The translations under genes were made by a program, and so were the position numbers. The notes under the pieces are model-generated. The model was given only the letters and a program-made list of their open reading frames with translations. It made no database searches and was not told the DNA's origin. From Rickettsia typhi (GTDB taxonomy: Bacteria > Pseudomonadota > Alphaproteobacteria > Rickettsiales > Rickettsiaceae): a DNA stretch of 64,000 nt. Position 1 is the stretch's first letter. Each line of letters begins with the position of its first letter. The stretch spans positions 1 through 64,000 of the forward strand of contig CAMDSB010000003.1 in NCBI GenBank assembly GCA_945907105.1, in the 5' to 3' direction. Positions 9,390 through 15,862 of this stretch are shown here, in pieces.

Positions 9390-9803
9390 CTAGGTAATTA
9401 TATTGGTAATAGTTGTTTTTAAAAAGTGCACGACCTCTTGGGATTTATCCAAAGAGTATCGATTAAACTCATGCCCCCAAACTGGTTTTGGGAATAGCTT
9501 GTCGTTTTTAAATCTAGCCACGATATGAATGTGCATTTGGGGCACTATATTGCCAAGAGTTGCAATATTCAGTTTATCTGGGTTAAATACTGATTTTATT
9601 ATTTTAGCTACTTGCAGTATTTCTGAATTTAATTTATTAAACTCATTTGCTTTTAAATCCATGATTTCAACAATATCCTTCTTCTCCGGGACTAGTATGA
9701 CCCAAGGAAAATCAGAATTATTCATCAGGCGTAATTGGCATAATTCAAACTTAGTTATAAAGATACTGTCCTGTTCCAATATGGAACTTAATTTAAAGCT
9801 CAT
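9390..9803 (-). CDS. HIT-superfamily nucleotide-binding protein
   Basis: This 137-residue cytoplasmic protein has the HIT fold elements: an N-terminal strand block with WVILVPEKKDIVEI and a C-terminal active-site strand NIVPQMHIHIVARFKND. The usual H-x-H-x-H triad reads H-I-H-I-V, with an Arg two residues later, as in a known variant group of bacterial HIT proteins whose members act on dinucleotides or nucleoside monophosphate esters. The substrate cannot be assigned. Its start overlaps the end of the upstream symporter gene by 11 bases, which suggests translational coupling. Confidence 0.85.
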   Translation of the reverse strand: MSFKLSSILEQDSIFITKFELCQLRLMNNSDFPWVILVPEKKDIVEIMDLKANEFNKLNSEILQVAKIIKSVFNPDKLNIATLGNIVPQMHIHIVARFKNDKLFPKPVWGHEFNRYSLDKSQEVVHFLKTTITNIIT

Positions 9804-10960
9804 TGGGAGCCTCTTGAGTTGTTTTTCTCAAATCTAATTTATCTATAATTCTTGCAAATGCTCCATTACCCAGGACATTAGCACTAGTAATAAATGGGTC
9901 AAATAAAATATATAAAGCAGTTATCAAAGAAAGCATCTCTGTGTTAAATCCTAGATATTTATCTAAATATTGGTAACATAACAATTATTCCTCCGCCTGG
10001 AATCGCTGCAACAGAGAATTTTGCAAGTACGAAATAAAATGTGAATATAATATATGTATATAGTTCTGGTTGAGGTAGATTATAGTTTTTTAAGATAGCA
10101 TAAGCAAAACAAGGTATTGCTATACAATCGCCCACTAGATGAATGTTAACAGTTGCTGGAATAACTGTGTGAACAAGATCTTTATTTTTGGCATTTTTTT
10201 CCGTTCCGATGATGGTCAAGGGCATACTAGCAGCGCTGGACATTGTGCTAAAGCCACTAAGAGCTGCAGGAAGCATATTTTTAATAGAAATAACTGACTT
10301 AGAGAGATTAAACTTTTCTAATACAAAATACACAAAAGTAACGTAGCCAAACTGGGTAAAAGCAATGATCATAAATATTATAGTATAATTCTTCAAAATC
10401 TGGGTGATAACTCCATCATATTGAAGCTTTACTACAAACCCAGTGACAAAGAGAGGTATCATCAAAGTAATGATTTTGAGTAGTTGGGTTGTCATTACTT
10501 CAAGCAATGAGCATATATTTTCTGTTTTTTTAGGAAGTATGCTTGCTGATAATATTCCGGTAATGATTCCAGAAAACATGGCATAGTGATTTGGTATTAG
10601 GCTTGGTAGTGCAAATAGTATATGTCCTTTTAACGCATCATTCTCATTTGGAATTGCAAGCGATAAGTCAAAGTCATAAATAATTACACCTATTACTTGG
10701 CTCAGAGAGGTGGTTAAGAAGTTAGAAATTATTACTCCTCCAAGAATTACCAAGATTATTCTGGACGCATCTTTTGCAAGGTTTACAGCTGCCTTATAAA
10801 GCAAGCTAAAGATTATTACTGGAAGCAAAAAGATGATTATTGACTTAATGGTTAAGCTAATACCAAAAAGTGTCTCTGCTAGTTGTAGTGGTATATAGCC
10901 GCCAAAAGCGATAATTATAAATATTAGTAGTGCCAACACTGCGGGCATTTGATGAAACAT
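9793..10960 (-). pseudogene. Dicarboxylate/amino-acid:cation symporter (GltP/DctA type), single-base frameshift
   Basis: Two adjacent frames together give a full DAACS carrier of about 390 residues. The first (10960 to 9959) holds the N-terminal helices, the serine-rich loop SGFSTMSSAASMPLTIIG and AAIPGGGIIVMLPI, then runs into a stop. The second frame continues LDKYLGFNTEMLSLITAL and the last helix with FDPFITSANVLGN. The frames join if one of three A (plus strand, 9965-9967) is removed. Such carriers import Glu, Asp or C4-acids with Na+ or H+. Either the gene is newly broken or this is a base-calling error; all other conserved parts look intact. It heads the HIT-Bcr-RDD operon. Confidence 0.8.
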
Positions 10961-11555
10961 GGCTTTAGACCTTGATTTTTGTTAGTAAATATATATGAAA
11001 AATTTGACGAATGCTATATTATTGACCGGAAACACCGGTAGTAGTTATGGTCATAATAAATAGCATAGATTGAATCATGAATTTGCTCTTAAAACCAGAT
11101 CTATTGCCTAGATCATTGTTAAGACATGATATAGTTGCGAATTTATTCTGTCAAATAAATTCCAATAATACATTATTTGGATAATCATGCATGTCCCACT
11201 TGTTTCCTTGGCGCTACAAAATATGTGTAAAATAACTTGCTTATCTTAATCTAATTTACGACTTAGTTTAGTTTTTTGTCTCTCGTGAGATACAAATATC
11301 AATCTAAAATTGATAAAGCGTGGTTAAGTTATGCACAAATTCATACTTACTATTAAATTATTAAACCTTAAAGTAATAAAGCTTAGAGTTAAATTTGATT
11401 TTTGTAAGCTTCATGCGGGGTTTGGGGGTATGCTCATTTTTTACTCATCTTAAGCAAAACTTGAGTCTTTATAGAAAAATTGTAGTATCTGAACATGTTA
11501 TTCACATAGTTACCCACAATTTATGTGGATATTAATAATTCAAAAAGGTTGGGGA
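10961..11555. other. 595-base intergenic region with DnaA-box-like sites (origin candidate)
   Basis: No gene is visible. Four sites close to the DnaA-box consensus TTATNCACA cluster in its right half: TTATGCACA (11329-11337), TTATTCACA (11498-11506), TTACCCACA (11510-11518, one mismatch) and, on the opposite strand, TGTGGATAT (11525-11533, one mismatch). The region is very AT-rich and lies where gene direction switches: all genes from 3476 to 11738 read left and those from 11887 to 15828 read right. A CtrA-like half-site pair, TTAA-N7-TTGA, is at 11450-11464. A short hairpin, ACCGG/CCGGT, is near 11023-11040. In described Rickettsia the origin is beside hemE, so this placement needs a whole-genome test. 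Confidence 0.5.
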
Positions 11556-11738
11556 TCAATTGGACCATAGCAAATAAGCAAAAACTAAAGACAAAATGGC
11601 CAAGGATTGCATGGCAATTCTTAACGACATTAATTTTGTACCATATTTTTTACTAAATTTTTCTCCAGCTGCCATGGAGAGTAATCCCAACAGCAAAACA
11701 ATTGTGGTAAGTATAGCAAAAGTGATGATAAATATCAT
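11556..11738 (-). CDS. Twin-transmembrane HIG1-domain-like small protein
   Basis: The 60-residue protein has two hydrophobic helices around a basic loop, GEKFSKKYGTKLMSLRIAMQ, which matches the HIG1/hypoxia-induced domain pattern (…K.LM..R...Q…). Alphaproteobacteria often carry such short twin-helix proteins, and their mitochondrial relatives bind cytochrome oxidase complexes. AGGA lies 9 bases before the ATG. The gene stands alone, divergent from rpmH and facing the candidate origin region. Confidence 0.75.
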   Translation of the reverse strand: MIFIITFAILTTIVLLLGLLSMAAGEKFSKKYGTKLMSLRIAMQSLAILSLVFAYLLWSN

Positions 11739-11810
11739 GATTATTTAGTCCTATTTTGGGTCCATTAAAGAATTATGTAGAAGTTTTGTCAAGTTAGATC
11801 CTTCAAGCTA

Positions 11811-11839
11811 TTGACAATCGAGTGTTTTTTTATTAGACT
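11811..11839 (+). promoter_or_regulatory. Promoter of rpmH-rnpA
   Basis: TTGACA (11811-11816) and TAGACT (11834-11839) are separated by 17 bases, about 48 bases upstream of the rpmH ATG. The -35 box is perfect; the -10 box matches four of six. Confidence 0.6.
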
Positions 11840-11886
11840 GTCATTAACTCTGATCACATATATTAAATATAAAAAAATAATTTATT

Positions 11887-12021
11887 ATGAAACGTACATT
11901 CCAACCTAGTAATCTTGTGAGAAAAAGAAGACATGGCTTTAGAGCTAGAATGGCTACTGTTGGCGGGAGACTTGTCATAAAAAATCGTAGGGCAAAAGGT
12001 AGAAAAAACCTTACTGCGTAA
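11887..12021 (+). CDS. rpmH: 50S ribosomal protein L34
   Basis: The 44-residue protein [20 protein letters not shown]... is a full-length L34, highly basic, with the conserved KRTFQPSN start and the GRR/KGRK end. It binds the large ribosomal subunit RNA. It is followed after 7 bases by rnpA, the usual bacterial pairing, and is driven by the promoter at 11811-11839. Confidence 0.97.
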
Positions 12022-12028
12022 TTGCGCT

Positions 12029-12388
12029 ATGAATATTCTTTCGTTAAAAAATCAGAAAGAATTTGACGGCGTTAATAAGTGTGGATCAAAAATACATGAA
12101 TCGTGCTTTATCTTAATAGTATCTACAAAAAATCTTCAAACAGAAATAATGTCAGCTTCCAATCCAACAATTCTCGGAATGAAAGTAAGTCGAAAATTCT
12201 CTAAAAAAGCTGTTATTCGTAATAAAGCTAAGAGAAGAATAAGGCATTTAACCCAGTTGCTTGTAAAAAATCCTGATATAAATACGGATAACAAGTCGAT
12301 AATCGTTATACCAAAACGAGGTTTTGAAAACCATAATTTTTCAAAATTATCCAATGACTTTTTTAGGGCATTTTCTAAGATCTGCTAG
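12029..12388 (+). CDS. rnpA: Ribonuclease P protein component
   Basis: This 119-residue basic protein assists RNase P RNA in cutting the 5' leaders of pre-tRNAs. The family's RNR signature is clear: KKAVIRNKAKRRIRHL, near residues 66-81, after the VSRKFSKK strand. The C-terminal half has the expected IIVIPKRGF strand. It sits 7 bases after rpmH with no separate promoter. Length is normal for the family. Confidence 0.95.
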   Translation: MNILSLKNQKEFDGVNKCGSKIHESCFILIVSTKNLQTEIMSASNPTILGMKVSRKFSKKAVIRNKAKRRIRHLTQLLVKNPDINTDNKSIIVIPKRGFENHNFSKLSNDFFRAFSKIC

Positions 12389-12484
12389 ATTTACATAAAT
12401 CTTACCCTAAAAAAATACCACAAATATCTATCTTTGTAGTTAATTTTGCTATTCCATTTAATGAGTTATTTACCTTCTATTGAC

Positions 12485-12514
12485 TTGTTATTCTGATCCG
12501 ATGTACTTTATAAT
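12485..12514 (+). promoter_or_regulatory. Probable promoter of the RickA-like gene
   Basis: TTGTTA (12485-12490) and a perfect TATAAT (12509-12514) are 18 bases apart, about 32 bases before the chosen ATG at 12547. A second possible -35 box (TTGACT, 12480) would be too far away. Confidence 0.5.
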
Positions 12515-12546
12515 TAAGTAATTTGAAAAATATAGGGGTACTTATT

Positions 12547-14634
12547 ATGTCGTCATTAGATGAATACCGTAATCTAGGAAAGGATTTGAGTGGGTATGTA
12601 GCAGCTGTTAAGACAAATTCCGGAGCTTTGGGTTTACAAGAAACATTTAAATCAGGCGGGAAATTATTTGATGTAATGCAAATGCTGGACCAAAAAGAGA
12701 AGGCGATTCGTAACTATGAAGAGCAGCTCTTGAAAGTTTTTGATCCTGAAAATCCTGGAGAAATTACTCGTGATTACGTTAATAAGAAGACCGCAGAAAA
12801 TGGAGTTGAACTTGCAGAAATAAAATTACTTAAAGATAGATTGAATGATCTTTCATCTGCCGTAGGTCAAAAAAGTTCTGGTTTTGCTACGACAAGAGCT
12901 GTAAATGAATTTTCTGAAGGGGTAGAGAAGCATGAGAAGGTATCAAAGGGCTTTTTCTCTACTTTTGCTAGCTTTATGGGTAGTATATTTAAAGGCAAGG
13001 ATGAACAAAAACTGGTTCAGGCCTCAACTACTTTAGATGTGAGAGTTAATGCAATTAGCACCGAGAGCCAAGAGAGATTTACAATTCCAGGAAAGGGGAA
13101 AGATGGTCCGGAAATTCCTCAACCTGAAAAAGTTGTTCAAAAGGGGTTAAGTTCTCAAGAGATAAGTGGCTTTAGTGCGCCGCCAATCGATCCACCTCCA
13201 CCGTTGCCGTCATCGATGAGTGAAGTGGGAAGCTCTATACCAGAAGCACCGCCGCCGCCGCCAATGAGTGAAGTGGGAAGTCGTCCTATAACGCCGCCGC
13301 CAATCGCTCCACCTCCGCCGCTGCCGTCATCGATGAGTGAAGTAAGAAGCTCTATACCAGAAGCACCGCCTCCGCCATCAATGAGTGAAGTGGGAAGCCC
13401 TATACCAAGAGCCCCATCACCCCCGCCACCAATGAGTGAAGGAAGGGAAGGATTAAAACCACCTTCCAAAGAAGGTGAACCAATTGATTTAGGACCTAAA
13501 AAGGATTTGATGAGCGAGATACGTAAAATGGGCTCTAAGAAAAAAACATTATCGCTTAACCATCCAAATTATAAACATGTGGCTATCGAGCCTAAAGCAG
13601 AAAAAAGTACTGATAAAGGTTTGTTAGGTGGCCTTAAAGCTCGAGTGGGCGGTGGAGAAGAAGTACCCATTGAACAAAGATTGCTTGATGGAGTATCTAA
13701 AAAAGATCAGCAAAATATACTTTATTCCGCAATGGTTGATAATAATGAAAAGCTAGTTGCTGATTTATTAAAACATCAATCAGAGTTCAACACTGGCCAG
13801 CAAAATGAGTGGGAAGAAGACATTGTAGAAAAAAGATCCACTTTTTCGCCAGAACAAGTGGATACTGTTCGTAAAGCTGCAGAAGAAACTAAACTTAGAG
13901 TCGCTGCTGGTATTGATCTTGTTACGGTAAAAGAAGGACCTAAATCAGTACCTATTACTCCAAAGGTTCAGGAGATTCCCAATACTACTGTAAAAGTTGA
14001 GAATGCCTCACCTCCACCGTCACCTCCAATAGTTAATATTGGTGGAGGAGTGCCGCCACCGCCACCTGCGCCATCTTTAGAGGTAGGGTCTATTCCAAAA
14101 AGCAAACCTCCCAAGGTGGATAAACCTATTATAGTACCAGATAGTAGTGACTTACTTGCTCAAATTAGAGAAGGAGGTCTGAAGAATTTAAAAAGCGCTA
14201 GTCAGAGTCCATCTTTAAATTCAGAGGAATTTACTTATACAGCTTCAAAAGAAAATAAACCTTCGATGCCACGTGAAGGTTTGGGAGGGGTATTGGCTCA
14301 AGCTATGCAAGCAAGGCGTGGTGATATTGAGGACTCAGAGGAACTTGATGAGGCAATGGTAGAAAAGCTCGAAAAACTCTCGCCTCAACAGCAGCTAAAT
14401 GAGCTTTATTCTGCAGTTATTGACGGGGATAAAACAAGAATAGCAAGAATAATAGATGTTGGTAATTCCGAAGTGTTTACTAAAGAAAACATGGAGAAAA
14501 TAGCAAGTGCTGCTCAGAAAATTTCAGCTACTCAAGACGTTTCTAAAAAAACCATTATAGAAGCAGGAGTGAAGGAACTTGCTAAAGAAGCTAAGATAAA
14601 CATAAATGTTGGAGAAAGTAGAGGAAGGAGTTAG
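12547..14634 (+). CDS. RickA-like polyproline/WH2 actin-nucleation protein with two repeated modules
   Basis: The protein has 695 residues and starts at ATG 12547 with AGGGG about 8 bases upstream. It has a helical N-terminal half and a Pro-rich stretch (about 211-296) built from MSEVGSSIPEAPPPPP-type repeats. WH2-like helix 1 is DLMSEIRKMGSKKKTLS (320-336) and is followed by GLLGGLKARVG and a helical block NILYSAMVDNN. Then comes a second short polyproline run (488-510), WH2-like helix 2 DLLAQIREGGLKNLKS (535-550), a connector-like GGVLAQAMQARRGDIEDSEE and a helical block NELYSAVIDGD. WH2 helices bind actin monomers, polyproline binds profilin and the connector/acidic part can engage Arp2/3, as in Rickettsia RickA. 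No signal peptide is seen. The layout matches RickA, but the duplication is unusual. Confidence 0.75.
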   Translation: MSSLDEYRNLGKDLSGYVAAVKTNSGALGLQETFKSGGKLFDVMQMLDQKEKAIRNYEEQLLKVFDPENPGEITRDYVNKKTAENGVELAEIKLLKDRLNDLSSAVGQKSSGFATTRAVNEFSEGVEKHEKVSKGFFSTFASFMGSIFKGKDEQKLVQASTTLDVRVNAISTESQERFTIPGKGKDGPEIPQPEKVVQKGLSSQEISGFSAPPIDPPPPLPSSMSEVGSSIPEAPPPPPMSEVGSRPITPPPIAPPPPLPSSMSEVRSSIPEAPPPPSMSEVGSPIPRAPSPPPPMSEGREGLKPPSKEGEPIDLGPKKDLMSEIRKMGSKKKTLSLNHPNYKHVAIEPKAEKSTDKGLLGGLKARVGGGEEVPIEQRLLDGVSKKDQQNILYSAMVDNNEKLVADLLKHQSEFNTGQQNEWEEDIVEKRSTFSPEQVDTVRKAAEETKLRVAAGIDLVTVKEGPKSVPITPKVQEIPNTTVKVENASPPPSPPIVNIGGGVPPPPPAPSLEVGSIPKSKPPKVDKPIIVPDSSDLLAQIREGGLKNLKSASQSPSLNSEEFTYTASKENKPSMPREGLGGVLAQAMQARRGDIEDSEELDEAMVEKLEKLSPQQQLNELYSAVIDGDKTRIARIIDVGNSEVFTKENMEKIASAAQKISATQDVSKKTIIEAGVKELAKEAKININVGESRGRS

Positions 14635-14640
14635 AGAGTA

Positions 14641-15276
14641 ATGGAGTTTGATGAAGATAAGTCTGTTAAAGCTGAGGCGGCGATTGAGGAGGTAACTGCT
14701 TCAGCTAAGGTAAAGCCTAAATCTAACTTAGAGAATCTCTTTGAGCAGGATGAAGATTTAGGAAAGGCTGTAGAGAAAATTTTTGATGAAACTAAAGATT
14801 TGAATGAAATACAGACAAAAATTATTTTGCTCCTCCAAGCCTATCTGAAAACAAAAAAGAAATCAGGTATTGATGTTAGCAAGATTGAAGATCTAGAAAA
14901 AAAAATAACTGAAGATATTACCAACTTTATTAGCAAATTTACTAAAACTATAGAAGAAGATATTGACCCAAACATAGGCACTGTTAGTAAAAAAGACAGG
15001 GCGAGTTTACTGAATATTGAGGCTAGAAAAAATATAAAACGGATTATGAAAAATTTTGTTGTTTATGAAATTTATAAAGTTATGAATCCTAAAAGAATTG
15101 CTGGCGAAACTAAAGAAGATAATTACAGAAAGAACTTAATGCAAGGTGGAGAGCAGCTTGCTAGCAGGTATGAAGGTGGCAAAGAATCTGATCTTAAGGA
15201 ATATGGAGCGGCAAAAGTTGAGCGTATAAAACACGAAGCTTTGTCAATGAGTAAAGGTGGTGGAATGGGACGCTAA
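14641..15276 (+). CDS. Unknown charged protein, likely co-transcribed with the RickA-like gene
   Basis: I do not recognise this 211-residue protein. It is rich in Lys and Glu and predicted mostly helical: LENLFEQDEDLGKAVEKIF, NEIQTKIILLLQAYLKTKKK, and coiled-coil-like segments through residue 120. It ends in a Gly-rich, Met-rich tail (SMSKGGGMGR). There is no signal peptide or membrane helix. The gap to the upstream gene is 6 bases and an AAGGAG sits just before, so the two form one unit. This placement makes a helper or a second secreted protein plausible, which is inference. Confidence 0.65.
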   Translation: MEFDEDKSVKAEAAIEEVTASAKVKPKSNLENLFEQDEDLGKAVEKIFDETKDLNEIQTKIILLLQAYLKTKKKSGIDVSKIEDLEKKITEDITNFISKFTKTIEEDIDPNIGTVSKKDRASLLNIEARKNIKRIMKNFVVYEIYKVMNPKRIAGETKEDNYRKNLMQGGEQLASRYEGGKESDLKEYGAAKVERIKHEALSMSKGGGMGR

Positions 15277-15483
15277 ATGCTAATTCAAGGAGAATCACGA
15301 ATTAATTAAAAATAGGACTGCACCAGAGCTAAAAGGGGTTTCTGCTTTAGGGCTAGAATAGAATAATTTATAGTTTTTAGTGCAGTTAAATTAATATTTA
15401 ACAATTCCAACGCTTGAGCAACCCCTGAAAAATATAGGGATATGTATCAGTTACTCTCTTAAAAATTAAAATAGGTGAATTAG
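15277..15483. other. 207-base intergenic gap
   Basis: No gene is visible. It contains a long-range inverted repeat, ACTGCAC (15317-15323) and GTGCAGT (15380-15386), of unclear meaning. Confidence 0.4.
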
Positions 15484-15828
15484 ATGGCAAAAGCTAGAAT
15501 AAGGATGGGTTTAAATAGCCTAATGACTAGTGTAAGCGAAGAAAATGTAAATGCAAGAGATTCAAAGGGTTGGGCTCCGATACATTATATGGCTGGTTGT
15601 GGTGCACTAAAGCATATTGAGTACTTGGTAAGCTTGGGTGCAGACCTAAATCTATGTTCAATAAAAGCGGGGAAGACCAAACCCATAACACCACTTATGG
15701 TAGCCATAAAAACTGGTGAAGTTGCAGCAGCTGAGCTTCTATTAAAGTTAGGAGCTATTTCACTATTAGAAGTTGATGCAGTAGTGGCCATAGGTGAACT
15801 TCCAAAAGATATGGTAGTTGATACCTAG
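15484..15828 (+). CDS. Small ankyrin-repeat protein
   Basis: The 114-residue protein contains two clear ankyrin repeats: KGWAPIHYMAGCGALKHIEYL with VSLGADLN, and ITPLMVAIKTGEVAAAELLL with KLGA. The first 25 residues are basic. AGGTG lies 6 bases before the ATG at 15484. No membrane or export signal is present. It could be a regulator of protein contacts or a host-directed protein; the sequence does not decide. It is the last rightward gene before the leftward addB block. Confidence 0.75.
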   Translation: MAKARIRMGLNSLMTSVSEENVNARDSKGWAPIHYMAGCGALKHIEYLVSLGADLNLCSIKAGKTKPITPLMVAIKTGEVAAAELLLKLGAISLLEVDAVVAIGELPKDMVVDT

Positions 15829-15862
15829 CAATTTTATAAAGATTAGTTAGGCAAGATATGAA

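Noticed and set aside
11450-11464. CtrA-binding site (TTAA-N7-TTGA) as proof of a cell-cycle-controlled origin
   Set aside because: Only one copy with one mismatch in very AT-rich DNA; it is expected by chance, so I use it only as a weak hint.
13155-13469. Leftward Gly-rich open frame opposite the polyproline region
   Set aside because: It mirrors the low-complexity proline codons on the other strand and has no ribosome site.
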